A stretch of 64,000 nucleotides of DNA from DATJHM01 sp963777355 (GCA_963777355.1 CAVZQK010000006.1:1-64000), one strand, 5' to 3'. Numbered from the stretch's first letter, positions 17,173 to 26,650 are shown. Notes: generated by a model not told the origin, from the letters alone. Made by a program: numbers and translations.

Positions 17173-18372
17173 ATGAAACAATACAATCTTCTAAGGAAGT
17201 TCCTACATCGGGTAAGTATGCTTCCGCTTACCTTGCTAACTCTTTCTAGAGTCAACCGTCTGCTGATTGTCATACTCTCCTATGTGATAGGTACTATTGG
17301 ACTCTGGTACATTTTTCCTCCCACACGCAATGGAGTTATCGCGTTTCTGCCCATCATCACTACCGCCTGGCTTTTTCGTTACCGAGGAATGTTCATTAGT
17401 CTCGTGCTCGATGGACTTATTTTTCAGGTGAGTTATTTCCTCTTCTGGCAAAAGTTGTTGCCTACAGGCGCTTTTGTGGAAGGTGGAATCACTGGCTTTG
17501 CTACTTCACTCGGACTTGGGCTCATCGTTTGTTGGCTACGAATAGCTGTTGATATGGTGCAGGTAGCTCGTAAAAAGGTGTTTGCAGCGGAACAAGAGCG
17601 TTTGCTTGCGTTACAGATAGAGCACCAGTCCAAACTTGCCTATGAGCAACAGCGTAAGGTCAATGAGTTAAAAGATCAATTTTTGCTGAATGTGAGCCAT
17701 GAGTTGCGCACACCATTGACTGTCCTGGCGGGTTCTCTAGAACTGCTTGGCGAGTATGATGAAGCTCTGGTCCCAGAGAAGCGAGCACACTTGCTAAAAG
17801 AGGCTGTGGCGAGCCAGGAAGAACTGGTCGAACTGGTCAATCGTGTCCTGGATGCTACTTCGGTGGTCGGGGAAATTCCTCTGGCACAAAGTGAGGCGGT
17901 CTCTCTCCTGCCTCTCGTGCAAGATGTGCTCGATCATCTGGCTTCTAGCGATGTAGACGCTTACACAATCCACGCGGAAATACCTGAGCAGATCACCGTC
18001 TGGGCTGATCCGCAGTTCTTGCGCCAGGTATTGCGAAATCTGCTTTCCAATGTCTTTAAATATGTTCCCACTCAGACAGAGATTCGCATTGAGGCCGCGC
18101 AAGCAAATTCTTATTCTCTTGTCTATCTCAGCGTGCAAGATTTTGGCGCTGGCATCCCTGTTGAAGAATTGCCCTTGCTCTTTGAGAAGTTTGTTCGCCT
18201 CAAGCGCCATCTGGCGGGTTCAACGCGTGGCACTGGGCTGGGACTCTATATTTGTAGACAACTGGTTGAAGCAATGGGGGGACGGATCTGGGTCGAGAGT
18301 TCTGGGCAGCCAGGAAAAGGGAGCCGCTTTTGTATGACCCTACCCCCCTATCTCCCACCTTCGCTCACTTAA
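17173..18372 (+). CDS. Membrane sensor histidine kinase
   Basis: A 399-residue orphan kinase. The N-terminal ~125 residues hold four to five membrane helices, with no large periplasmic domain, so it may sense the membrane or a small ligand within it. After a coiled linker comes the HisKA domain with phospho-acceptor His176 in NVSHELRTPL, then the HATPase domain: N-box NLLSNVFKY, G1 DFGAGIP, F-box LFEKFVR, G2 GTRGTGLGLYI. No response-regulator gene is adjacent; the neighbours are a lipoprotein and a convergent polyprenyl-phosphate transferase. The SD is poor (AGGTAGGA about 10 nt upstream). Confidence 0.92.
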   Translation: MKQYNLLRKFLHRVSMLPLTLLTLSRVNRLLIVILSYVIGTIGLWYIFPPTRNGVIAFLPIITTAWLFRYRGMFISLVLDGLIFQVSYFLFWQKLLPTGAFVEGGITGFATSLGLGLIVCWLRIAVDMVQVARKKVFAAEQERLLALQIEHQSKLAYEQQRKVNELKDQFLLNVSHELRTPLTVLAGSLELLGEYDEALVPEKRAHLLKEAVASQEELVELVNRVLDATSVVGEIPLAQSEAVSLLPLVQDVLDHLASSDVDAYTIHAEIPEQITVWADPQFLRQVLRNLLSNVFKYVPTQTEIRIEAAQANSYSLVYLSVQDFGAGIPVEELPLLFEKFVRLKRHLAGSTRGTGLGLYICRQLVEAMGGRIWVESSGQPGKGSRFCMTLPPYLPPSLT

Positions 18373-18416
18373 GCTTCGCTTACTCACCGAATTGACACTC
18401 TTCAATTGTAACAATG

Positions 18417-19655
18417 TCAATGCATCAATGCATCCGATTTTTGTTGCGCCTCGGTTGCTTCTGCCTGGTCTTTGATCTGCTTTGTTTTCTGTAAGCTCTT
18501 ACTCCAGGAGAGCAGGGCGAAGGTAATCAGGACGACAAAGATCAGCCCCAGAAATTTGTAGAGCGATGGCAGGGTGAGGGCAAAAATACCGCAGAGGGAA
18601 GTCGCAGCGTAAAGCACAAGACAGACCTGGCGCACATTCAGGCCGCCAAAGAGCAGACGGTAATGGAGATGGGTTTTCCCTGCGTAGCGTGGTAGCTCAT
18701 CACGCTGCATCGGATGCTGCCCACGGCGCACACGGTTCGTAACGACAATCGCCACATCCAGAATTGGCACGCCCAGCACCATCAATAGCAGGGCAAATTT
18801 GGCTCCGCCGATAATTGCCAGCACCGCCAGCCCGATGCCAAGAAACTGCGAACCGCTATCTCCCATAATAATTTTCGCGGGATTCCAGTTATGAGGAAGA
18901 AAACCGGCAACCGCACCGGTAAAGATTGCGCTCAATATCGCTATGCTATGCTGTCCTAGTCGCCAGCTAATAATGGTCATAAAAATTCCGGCAATCGCCA
19001 CAATTCCGGCGGCCAGCCCATCCAGACCATCGATCCAGTTAATGGCATTCATCATTCCAACCATCCAGAACCAGGTAAAGAGGACCGCCGGAATAGCCAG
19101 CCAGGTAACAAGAGGTTCGCGAATAAAGAGCGTCAGTTCTGGCTGCTTATACCACGGCAATACTGGATTATAGCTGGTAGCCGTATGAGGCAGGGGATTA
19201 TGGACACCAAAGAAGAGGACGCCGTGAAAGTTATGCAGACCTGGGCCAAGCAGGATCAGCACCGCAATGGTCTGGGCGAGCAGCTTGGGCAATGGTTTAA
19301 GGCCGTGTATATCATCATAGACATGCACAATGACGATGAGAAGCGAGGCCAGGACAAACAGCCCATAAATAACCAGTTCTTTTGGATAAGGGTGGCCCAG
19401 AATCGATTCTGTTGGACCATGCTCTCCAGTGAGGAGTGGGGCGTAGAGTGTTAGTGAAACAAGGAGAAAGGCGAGAAAAATGCCAACGCCGCCAATGCGT
19501 GGACGTGTCACCGTGTGAATCTTCCCTGCTACCGGCTTTTCTACCCAGCCAGCCCTACGCGCAAATGCAATGACCCCAAAGGTGAGAAGATACGCTAGCA
19601 AACAGGTCAGCCCGCCTGCCAGGAGAAGTATGAGTACATTAGACGGAAGTGGCAT
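18417..19655 (-). CDS. Polyprenyl-phosphate HexNAc-1-phosphate transferase (MraY/WecA/TagO family)
   Basis: A 412-residue integral membrane transferase that would attach a GlcNAc-1-phosphate-type sugar to undecaprenyl phosphate, starting a surface glycan. About ten transmembrane helices are evident. Family motifs: VYDDIHGLKPLPKLLAQ (the Asp-Asp Mg-binding site), NAINWIDGLDGLAAG, MGDSGSQFLG and the histidine motif KTHLHYRLL, which fits the WecA/TagO branch rather than MraY. A charged C-terminal tail (EATEAQQ) is cytosolic. No further glycan genes are adjacent. It converges on the histidine kinase with a 44-nt gap. Confidence 0.9.
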   Translation of the reverse strand: MPLPSNVLILLLAGGLTCLLAYLLTFGVIAFARRAGWVEKPVAGKIHTVTRPRIGGVGIFLAFLLVSLTLYAPLLTGEHGPTESILGHPYPKELVIYGLFVLASLLIVIVHVYDDIHGLKPLPKLLAQTIAVLILLGPGLHNFHGVLFFGVHNPLPHTATSYNPVLPWYKQPELTLFIREPLVTWLAIPAVLFTWFWMVGMMNAINWIDGLDGLAAGIVAIAGIFMTIISWRLGQHSIAILSAIFTGAVAGFLPHNWNPAKIIMGDSGSQFLGIGLAVLAIIGGAKFALLLMVLGVPILDVAIVVTNRVRRGQHPMQRDELPRYAGKTHLHYRLLFGGLNVRQVCLVLYAATSLCGIFALTLPSLYKFLGLIFVVLITFALLSWSKSLQKTKQIKDQAEATEAQQKSDALMH

Positions 19656-19831
19656 AGTGATAGATCCCTCATTTCTAGCTGCGATAACTATCGTGCTTTT
19701 TCGCTGCCCGCGCCTATAGTATCATGTTTCCTCTTCAGAGACTAGCAATTGATCGCTCTATAGCAAAAGACGGTCATAAAGATGGCCGTTGTTAGTATGG
19801 TAGTTTGAACAATATTGTGAGGGGTGAGGAC

Positions 19832-19901
19832 TTGACTTTTTTTGTGGTTGGAGCTATATTTGTGAATGTTAGAGATATGAACAAATAAGAATTTTGTTCA
19901 T
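19832..19901 (+). promoter_or_regulatory. Promoter and palindromic operator of the TetR-P450 operon
   Basis: TTGACT (19832-19837) and TATATT (19855-19860) are 17 nt apart. Downstream, ATGAACAAA (19877-19885) and TTTGTTCAT (19893-19901) form a perfect 9-bp inverted repeat with a 7-nt centre, just past the predicted start point and 23 nt before the TetR start codon. This is the expected place for an autorepressor site. Confidence 0.72.
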
Positions 19902-19924
19902 TTATAAGCTAGAGAGTAGAGCCA

Positions 19925-20659
19925 ATGGAGCCAGAAGAGATCGAGAGGAATTTGCAGAGGTCTAAACAGCAGGAGCGAGGAGAGAGGATTCTGGATGCGG
20001 CTGCGGATTTGCTGATACGTTGGGGCTATAAGCGGGTGACGATTGATGATATTGCCAGGCAGGCAGGGATTGGTACAGGGACGATCTACCTGCACTGGAA
20101 GACGCGGGATGCGCTTTTCGAGACCTTAATGTTGCGCGAGGGGGTGGCGATCTGGCGTGAAATGTTGGAGCTTATAAGGGCTGATCCGATGGAGATTGTC
20201 CTCAGCCGGATGGTCCGTTCAGAGTTGCTTATCGTGATGAAACGTCCACTGGCGCGGGCGATGTTTATGGGGGATAGCGAGCTATTGGGAAAGCTGGAAC
20301 AAGGTGAGGTGATGCAGCAATTGCGACAGAGAGCTCCAACACGGGAATTTCTGTTGATGATGCGTAATGCGGGGCTGCTGCGTTCGGATATGAGCCTTTC
20401 ACTCCAGCTCTATGCTATTAGTGCGAGCGCCACGGGCTTTTTCCTGATAGATTCGTTCCTTGAGGATGGGGAGCAGCTCTCTCTTGAGGAGAAGGCGGAG
20501 GCACTGGCGCAAACCGTGCATTTTGCGTTTGAACCAGAGACATTCCCTCCGATCTCAGTCTTACTGACAGAAGTGGTCCCTAAAGTAACGCAAGCGTTTG
20601 AATATGTCTGTGAGTATTGCGAACAACAGATGCAGCATCGTACCGTTTTCCAGAGATAA
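19925..20659 (+). CDS. TetR-family transcriptional regulator
   Basis: A 244-residue regulator with the TetR N-terminal helix-turn-helix at ~18-65 (ILDAAADLLIRWGYKRVTID, then IGTGTIYLHWKTRDALF) and an all-helical ligand domain. The SD is weak. It sits 12 nt before the P450 gene, so it is probably the first gene of an autoregulated operon and senses a P450 substrate or product. The perfect palindrome upstream is the likely binding site. Confidence 0.92.
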   Translation: MEPEEIERNLQRSKQQERGERILDAAADLLIRWGYKRVTIDDIARQAGIGTGTIYLHWKTRDALFETLMLREGVAIWREMLELIRADPMEIVLSRMVRSELLIVMKRPLARAMFMGDSELLGKLEQGEVMQQLRQRAPTREFLLMMRNAGLLRSDMSLSLQLYAISASATGFFLIDSFLEDGEQLSLEEKAEALAQTVHFAFEPETFPPISVLLTEVVPKVTQAFEYVCEYCEQQMQHRTVFQR

Positions 20660-20671
20660 GAAGGTGTCTTT

Positions 20672-22077
20672 ATGACAACGATCACAGTAGCGAGGCAGAC
20701 CATTCCAGGTCCGCACGCACTTCCGTTTCTTGGTGGAAAGATCAATTTGCTTAGGATCTTCATGAAGCCTTTCACTTACCTGCGCCAATGGCATGATCGT
20801 TATGGGGATGTGGTGGCGCTGGCAGAGGGAGACCCATCGAGCGTGATAGCTTTCGGACCCGCCTTCAACTTCCAATTGCTCTCCAATCCCGATCTCTTCG
20901 GGGTCAGCAAAGATGTTATCGTGAAGATACCAGAGGATACGGCCTTTGGACGATTGATGTTGAATAATCTGACAATGATGAATGGCGAGAAGCATCGGCA
21001 GCAGCGCCATCTGATGCAGCCGGCTTTTCATAGGCATGCTGTTGCCCTCTATCGAGACGATATGGTGGCCTTCACGGAGCGTCTGCTTGAGCGTTGGCAG
21101 GGGAAAGAGACGCCTGTCAATATTCATCGAGCTATGCAACAATTGACCCAGCAAATCGCGCTCAAGACCCTTTTGGAGGGTATGACGAGGAGGAGTTGCA
21201 GCGCATTGGGACATTAATACGAAGCCTGATTTCGCAGCAGGCGTGGACGGTGCTTGCTCCGATTGATCTCCCTGGTACGCCTTATCATAAGGCGATGCGG
21301 CTGAGCGAACAGTTGTCGGATTTTGTGCGTCTCCAGGTAGCGCAGAAACGCCTGGAGCCAGAGGCTACCGATGTCCTGGCGGCCCTGGTGCATGCCTATG
21401 ATGAAGGGGGAGCGAAGCTAAACGAGGATGAGCTGGTTGGCCATGCCTTTGCTCTGTTTGTGGCGGGACACGAGACAACCTCTAATGCCCTGACGTGGAC
21501 CCTCTTCTTGCTCAATCAGCATCCCCAGATCTGCGCCAATCTGTTAGACGAGTTAGAGGGGGTATTGCACGGAGAGGCACCGACGATTGAGCAGTTGTCT
21601 CAGCTTCCATTGCTAGATGGTGTGGTAAAGGAGACTTTGCGCCTGTTGCCACCGGCAGCGATTGGGATAAGGAGTACCACCGCTGCCTGTGAATTGGGGG
21701 GATTTGCTCTGCCCAAAGATGCCAGCGTGATGTATAGCGAGTTTATTACGCAGAGGATGCCGGAGTTGTATGAAGAGCCAGACCGTTTCAAGCCGGAGCG
21801 CTGGGCTACCCTCGAACGCACAGCTTACGAGTATCTGCCGTTTAGTGCGGGACGGCATCGCTGCATTGGCGCTGAGTTCGCGACTCAGGAGATGAAAATT
21901 GTGTTGCCGATGCTGCTCCAACGCTACCGATTCTCAGTTGTACCCAACACAAAAATAAATGTGAATGTCAACATGCGCCCGTCTCATGGCATGCCAATGT
22001 ATGTAGTGCCACAGGATCGCAAGTTCCAGTCTGTTCTTGTACAGGGGGGGATTAAAGAGTTAGTTGAGTTCACGTAA
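20672..22077 (+). pseudogene. Cytochrome P450, split by a frameshift in a T-run
   Basis: A soluble P450 monooxygenase. The first frame (to 21217) carries the N-terminal proline-rich entry (TIPGPHALPFLGG) and the C-helix region (NGEKHRQQRHLMQPAFH). The rest is in another frame: I-helix AGHETTSNALTW, ExxR as KETLR, PERW region, and the haem loop FSAGRHRCIG with the thiolate Cys. Adding a T to TTTT at 21171-21174 restores LKTLFGGYDEEELQRI and a single protein of ~468 residues, the normal length. The TetR gene 12 nt upstream should control it. The substrate is unknown; the break may be technical. Confidence 0.88.
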
Positions 22078-22090
22078 TAAGGCCAGTTGA

Positions 22091-22148
22091 TGAAAGAAGC
22101 TTACCTCCTGGATAAATAAGGCAGTATCCAGGAGGTAAGCTTCTTTCA
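22091..22148. terminator. 24-bp perfect hairpin between convergent genes
   Basis: A 24-nt arm beginning TGAAAGAAGCTTACC is perfectly complementary to 22125-22148 across a 10-nt loop (22115-22124). It separates the P450 and lipoprotein genes and probably ends transcription from both sides, although the flanking U/A tracts are short. Confidence 0.7.
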
Positions 22149-22185
22149 ATGATCTTCTCAGCTTTGATGAATGAGTGATGGAGGG

Positions 22186-23019
22186 TCAAAGGGCGACGAT
22201 GTGAAAGTTCTGAATGCTGATCTGGCTCCGCTCGCTCGACAGGCCCACTTCCCCACCCGAAAAATAGCTGTTATCCGTCGTACTCAGATAGATGGTGCCA
22301 TCGATCAGGACTTTGATGCTATTCCCCTTAACCTCCACGCGATAGGTATGCCATTCACCAGCCTTTGGTACATAGGGATTCTCTGCGATATTCTGTTGCC
22401 CATTCGAGATCAGCGTTTCGCGGTCCTGGGTGCCACAGGAGGCCATAGTGAATGCCGATGCGCAGACAGAGAAGGTATAGCCGCTTCGTCCATCAGGCGA
22501 GCGGACAAGTATACCAAAACTATCTCTGCCGCTCATAGCTCCAGCATCACTGAATCGATTTAGCTGCATTTGTAACTCTACTGCGTAATCATTCACATTG
22601 TAATCCCCTGGATGATAGGGGGCGATACTGGTAGAGATGTTCTGGCCGCTATTGAGCATCAGATTCCCAGAAGTGTGCCAATCGTCTCCGCCGCTCCACC
22701 CGGCGGACCAGTTTCCTCCATTCGCAGGAAAGAGCTGCGTTCCCGCACCTGGCGGTGACGGGGTAGGAGTAGCGGTTGGCAATGGTGTCGGTGCTGGGGT
22801 AGGGGTCGGTGGGGGAGGTTGCGGGGCAGAGGTTCCCCCGTTTGACGGCCCTCCTGCCGCGCTATCACCCTGGACTTGATTGATATGGCAGCCAGGCGCA
22901 TTGCACACGGCAACCTGTCCTTGAGTCTCTCCGCCGCAGGCGGAGAGGAGGAAGAGGATGAGCACTAAGCTATAGAGAGGGAGCAACATATCCGTTCGCC
23001 TGCTGGCAGCCTGCTTCAT
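22186..23019 (-). CDS. Lipoprotein with proline-rich linker and jelly-roll domain
   Basis: A 277-residue lipoprotein. The signal peptide ends in LLSAC (Cys ~28). A Cys-containing segment with CNAPGCHINQ comes next, then a Pro/Thr-rich linker (~68-92) and a C-terminal beta-rich domain (~95-277) that resembles DUF1080/LamG-type concanavalin-like folds. In such folds a laminin-G-like sheet binds sugars, but binding here is only inferred. AGGAGG lies 6 nt before the ATG. Its start overlaps the stop of the 77-residue membrane protein by 4 nt (ATGA), so the two are translationally coupled. Confidence 0.78.
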   Translation of the reverse strand: MKQAASRRTDMLLPLYSLVLILFLLSACGGETQGQVAVCNAPGCHINQVQGDSAAGGPSNGGTSAPQPPPPTPTPAPTPLPTATPTPSPPGAGTQLFPANGGNWSAGWSGGDDWHTSGNLMLNSGQNISTSIAPYHPGDYNVNDYAVELQMQLNRFSDAGAMSGRDSFGILVRSPDGRSGYTFSVCASAFTMASCGTQDRETLISNGQQNIAENPYVPKAGEWHTYRVEVKGNSIKVLIDGTIYLSTTDNSYFSGGEVGLSSERSQISIQNFHIVAL

Positions 23020-23249
23020 AACACTCCTCCTGCACTATGTACGTAATACCTCATTTCCTGTGGTGGTGCCACCCAGGGTATCTGTTTTTGCTGTATACTA
23101 CAGCCAGGACTATTCGTACATGTCCCTATCTGTATGTGAAAACTAAAATACAGAGCCAGTGAGCAGAGCGTAATCGAAAGAAGTGTAATTCCTACAATGG
23201 TAAGTCCTATTTTTAAGCCGAGCAATTGTCGTTGCTTCTGATCCATCAT
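23016..23249 (-). CDS. Small single-pass membrane protein coupled to the lipoprotein
   Basis: A 77-residue protein with one transmembrane helix (~12-35) and a short outside tail carrying CTNSPGCSIQQ. The same spacing of cysteines around PGC plus Ile and Gln recurs in the lipoprotein encoded immediately downstream (CNAPGCHINQ), so the two tails look related. The ATGA overlap shows an operon. The SD is weak (AGGGG about 10 nt upstream). I do not recognise the family. Confidence 0.65.
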   Translation of the reverse strand: MMDQKQRQLLGLKIGLTIVGITLLSITLCSLALYFSFHIQIGTCTNSPGCSIQQKQIPWVAPPQEMRYYVHSAGGVL

Positions 23250-23765
23250 AGGGCAGAAACCCCTTGTCTCTCTTGCTATTCCTACTGGCCCGCCCCACTA
23301 TGACGCAGGATTTGTTTGTCAGATGCTGGCTTGGATCGAAGTGGTAACGGTTATAGGGTCCACCAACATGCTATCCGAAGAAAATATACCACTGAAATCG
23401 AGAACCATATTATTTGCCATGTCGTTATTGGTAATAAGCAGATAGATCTTTATCGATTGTTCATATTCTATCATATCAAACGCGCAAAGATCGCATACTT
23501 CAGCATCAATTTCGAGAGCATTGTCACAAAATCATAGAAATACTTTCATTCCTTATCCTTCGCTATAGAAGACAATCAAGTGCTAACTTCCTGGTCATTT
23601 GGATCAAGAGCGAGCAGGCTGATTCTGATTGTGTGAGAAACAGCCTCTGGAGCAGATCACGATGCATTGTTTGTGGAAATTCACGCCACCATGAGAGATC
23701 TCACGATGCTTCATTTTTTGCGAAAAGAGACAGAGGTAGCAAATGGATCGGCAAGTCCAGCATCT
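23250..23765. other. Intergenic region without a supported gene
   Basis: About 500 nt. A 73-codon frame starts at 23316 without an SD and with no recognisable protein; it may be a remnant or chance. No RNA gene, hairpin or repeat stands out. Confidence 0.4.
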
Positions 23766-24344
23766 TTACGAAAGTGTGGAAACGAGCGTTGCGGCATCCG
23801 GCCAGGCTATGCGGTGGATGAGCGCTCTCCCCCCACCGGGGAATGGTTCGCTGAGCGTGGTCTCGACCCTGGTGCCGCCACATGCCGCGTAGAACGCCTG
23901 AGCCGCCGTATTTTGGGCAAGCACCCAGAGGGAGAAGCGCCTGTCGGTTGGGCGGCGTCGGATCAACTCACAGGATGCTTCGGCCAGCAGCCGTCTGCCG
24001 ATGCCGTGCCGCTTGAGTTGATAGGCCACGTGCAGGTTGTCCAGGAGTGTGCCGAAGTTGGGGTCCTCGTCAAGGATCATGTGAACGAAGCCGACGATCT
24101 CGCCGCTTTGGAAGGCTCCGATAGTGAAATGGTCCGCGCTTGGAGCCATCAGTCGCGTGCTCCACACCGCGCGGCGGTCGGCGAGCACATCCCCATCTAG
24201 GAACGAATCAAGGTAGGCTCCCCGATAGTGCCGTCGCCAGCTCTCGGTGTGGAGTGCCGCGATCGCCTCAACGTCAAGTATGGACGCCTCCCGGAAGGTA
24301 ATCTCCTGCTGTACCCAGCAGTGCGTTGTTTCGTTCTCCGTCAT
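23766..24344 (-). CDS. GNAT-family N-acetyltransferase
   Basis: A 192-residue acetyl-CoA-dependent acyltransferase. The acetyl-CoA pyrophosphate loop is in YQLKRHGIGRRLLAEA (the R/QxxGxG/A motif), and the terminal AAQAFYAACGG stretch is the usual GNAT motif B. The ATG chosen has GAGAGGAG 9 nt upstream; a longer frame would add 19 residues with no support. The gene is visibly richer in G and C than its neighbours, which suggests recent acquisition. Substrate unknown. Confidence 0.88.
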   Translation of the reverse strand: MTENETTHCWVQQEITFREASILDVEAIAALHTESWRRHYRGAYLDSFLDGDVLADRRAVWSTRLMAPSADHFTIGAFQSGEIVGFVHMILDEDPNFGTLLDNLHVAYQLKRHGIGRRLLAEASCELIRRRPTDRRFSLWVLAQNTAAQAFYAACGGTRVETTLSEPFPGGGRALIHRIAWPDAATLVSTLS

Positions 24345-24679
24345 TGTCGAGTACTCCTCTCTGCCAAAGAATCTACTGGGGACATTCATAACCACTAGCA
24401 TTTTACCATCGAGGGGGGCAGTTAAAAGCAGCCATTAAGGCCGATTTGCTCGATCCTATCCATGCCAATTTACAAGGCGGTTATGGAAGAAGCAAGATAA
24501 TGAAGCCTGGTGTGTTGTTTTCTTAACCTTATGCTTGATATAATAAGTATGCTGGTCATATGCACGTATTTGTTTTTGTTGTTTCTAAATGAGCACGATG
24601 CGTTCTCCCTGCTTAAGTGATTTAGGATGTCCTTGAGCAACGAGTTGACCAGCTTTTCTTTTGCCGTCCGCGGGGAAGA

Positions 24680-25444
24680 TTAAATCTCTACCTCTGCAAT
24701 TGATTCGCGAATCCAGGTGGGCCGATAGGGGAAACGCTCTACTTGCTCGCGAGATGTGACGCCAGTGAGCACCAGCACGGTTCGCAGACCGCTTTCGATC
24801 CCTGCAATAATATCAGTATCCATGCGATCACCTATCATGACTGAATCTTCGCTGTGGGCGTTTAACTTGCGGAGCGCAGTTCGCATCATAAGGGGATTTG
24901 GCTTGCCGATAAAATAGGGCTTTACGCCGGTTGCTGCGCTAATGAGAGCGGCAACTGCCCCGGTTGCTGGAACGATGCCACCCTCGCCCGGCCCCATTAC
25001 ATCCGAGTTGGTGGCGATGAGACGCGCACCGTCCATGACAAAACGAATGGCGTGAGTAATTGCCTGGAAGCTATACGTGATTGTCTCACCCAGGACCACA
25101 TATTCAGGGTCCTGCTCAGTGATGATATAGCCGATATCGTGCAAGGCTGTAGTTAGACCGGATTCGCCGATTACATACGCCCGGCCATTGGGATGCTGAT
25201 CGTGCAGAAACTGCGCTGTCGCCAGGGCTGACGTAAAAATAGCTTCGGCAGGAACGTTCAGCCCCATATAGCGCAGGCGCACCTGTAAATCACGAGGAAT
25301 GAATCGGGAGTTGTTTGTCAAAATGAGAAAAGGAATTTCCTGGGCGAGTAACTTATGGACAAACTCTGCCGCACCTGGAATTAGGGTTGAGCCCCTCACG
25401 ATCACTCCGTCCATGTCGGAGAGATAATTTTTTATGCCATCCAT
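24680..25444 (-). CDS. HAD-IIA family phosphatase (NagD-like)
   Basis: A 254-residue phosphatase of the NagD/phosphoglycolate-phosphatase branch. Motif I is LSDMDGVIVRG (nucleophile and acid Asp), motif II LTNNSR, the capping domain (C2 type) occupies the centre, motif III includes GKPNPLMM and motif IV is MIGDRMDTDI. Substrates of the branch include nucleotides, glycerol phosphate and phosphoglycolate. AAGGAG lies about 8-9 nt before the ATG. It is followed at a distance by the LysE gene on the same strand. Confidence 0.92.
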   Translation of the reverse strand: MDGIKNYLSDMDGVIVRGSTLIPGAAEFVHKLLAQEIPFLILTNNSRFIPRDLQVRLRYMGLNVPAEAIFTSALATAQFLHDQHPNGRAYVIGESGLTTALHDIGYIITEQDPEYVVLGETITYSFQAITHAIRFVMDGARLIATNSDVMGPGEGGIVPATGAVAALISAATGVKPYFIGKPNPLMMRTALRKLNAHSEDSVMIGDRMDTDIIAGIESGLRTVLVLTGVTSREQVERFPYRPTWIRESIAEVEI

Positions 25445-25532
25445 CCAATTTGCTCCTTCTTGTGACGCTGATTACCATGCTTTTCTTGTAAGTAACACAT
25501 CTCTTTTAATCGCTTGTCAATGCTGTATTGTT

Positions 25533-26153
25533 TTATGCTCTCAAGCTGAGGAGCGCAAGCAGTCCGAAGAGGGCAATCACTCCCCCAGAAATTCTGTTAA
25601 TCCAGTATAACCAGCGAGGCGTAAATCTACCCCTCAACAGACTAATTCCTCCTGTTAAAAGAAACCACCAGCTCGCCGAGCCAAGAAAGACGCCGCATAC
25701 GACAAGGAAAGCGCTAAGCAGATCATTTTTGCCACTGCCAACACCAAGACCGGCAAAGATGGCTGCGAACGAGAGAATGGTCAATGGATTAGTGAGCGTG
25801 AGCAGAAGTGTAGAAGCATAGGCACCAATAAAGCTGCTTGCATTCTCCGCGTTGGCCGCTCGCTCAGCCGGTGGCGTCAACAGCGATCTGATGCCCAGGT
25901 AGAGCAGAAAGATACCACCAATGCCGCGAATCCAGAGCTGTTGGTGGACAAGAAAACCGGCGATGACGGTCAGCCCGAAACCGGCAATACAGCCGTAAAG
26001 ACCATCAGCCGTGGCAACACCCAGTCCAGAAATAAGTCCATAGAGAAAACCTCGTTGCAATGTGCGCTGAATACAGAGGATACTCATAGGACCAACCACC
26101 GCCGCCACTGAAAGACCAATAAGCAGACCGCGTAACAGAAACCCTATTGCCAT
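25533..26153 (-). CDS. LysE/RhtB-family amino-acid exporter
   Basis: A 206-residue inner-membrane exporter with six hydrophobic helices. The N-terminus MAIGFLLRGLLIGLSVAAVV followed by GPMSILCIQRTL is the family signature (Gly-Pro pair and conserved Arg), and LLTLTNPLTILSF is the second conserved block. It probably exports an amino acid or a related small cation. The ATG chosen has AGGAGG 7 nt upstream; the frame continues upstream without support. A strong terminator hairpin lies in its leader, so expression may be controlled by attenuation. Confidence 0.9.
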   Translation of the reverse strand: MAIGFLLRGLLIGLSVAAVVGPMSILCIQRTLQRGFLYGLISGLGVATADGLYGCIAGFGLTVIAGFLVHQQLWIRGIGGIFLLYLGIRSLLTPPAERAANAENASSFIGAYASTLLLTLTNPLTILSFAAIFAGLGVGSGKNDLLSAFLVVCGVFLGSASWWFLLTGGISLLRGRFTPRWLYWINRISGGVIALFGLLALLSLRA

Positions 26154-26199
26154 GTTTTTTCCTCCTGATACATAGTGGCTCACATAACGCCATAAAAAA

Positions 26200-26233
26200 A
26201 GTCGCCAGACCTTCAAAAAGAGGTCTGGCGACT
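26200..26233 (-). terminator. Intrinsic terminator in the LysE leader
   Basis: Reading leftward, AGTCGCCAGACCT pairs perfectly (13 bp) with AGGTCTGGCGACT and is followed by seven U residues. It is located 47-80 nt upstream of the LysE start codon, and no other leftward gene sits immediately before it. It could be a regulatory attenuator for the exporter. Confidence 0.78.
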
Positions 26234-26390
26234 GATGACGTCCGTTTCGTAGCTAAATTGCTTTAGGGAGAAGAGGGCAGACAAAGTGAACCAGGCCTGT
26301 AAGTTGGCTGGTTTTCTTGCTGCTGAAAGCTAACAGAAAAAGTATGAGTGTGTTGGCTCACAAATTGCTCCCGATTACTCCTAGCATGAG

Positions 26391-26427
26391 ATAGTTTGAG
26401 TGTAACATACTCTCTTTTCCTCTGCAA
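26391..26427 (-). promoter_or_regulatory. Candidate promoter for the LysE leader
   Basis: Reading leftward, TTGCAG (26427-26422) and TACACT (26404-26399) are separated by 17 nt. The predicted start near 26391 gives a leader of about 240 nt that contains the terminator at 26200-26233. The hexamers are only moderate matches. Confidence 0.4.
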
Positions 26428-26650
26428 TAATCTTTTTCTACCATTTTTGTGTGCTCCAGCGCAAAAACAGGAAATGAGTGCATATTCGTGGGCTTTTCTT
26501 TTGAAGGTATGAAATGAAATAGAATAGTGCAAATCATTGTTATAAGAGATGGTAGCTCACTCATCGGGTGAGCATTAGTCATGCTGCATTGAAGAGAGAT
26601 GTTCCGTGTTGCTGCTGAGCAAGAAGGATGGCGCACATTCGGTGTTACTC

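Noticed and set aside
23667..24200. Rightward 177-codon frame
   Set aside because: Mostly antisense to the GNAT gene, whose family motifs are clear.
26358..26636. 92-codon leftward frame upstream of the LysE leader
   Set aside because: No SD and no recognisable protein; overlaps the candidate promoter.
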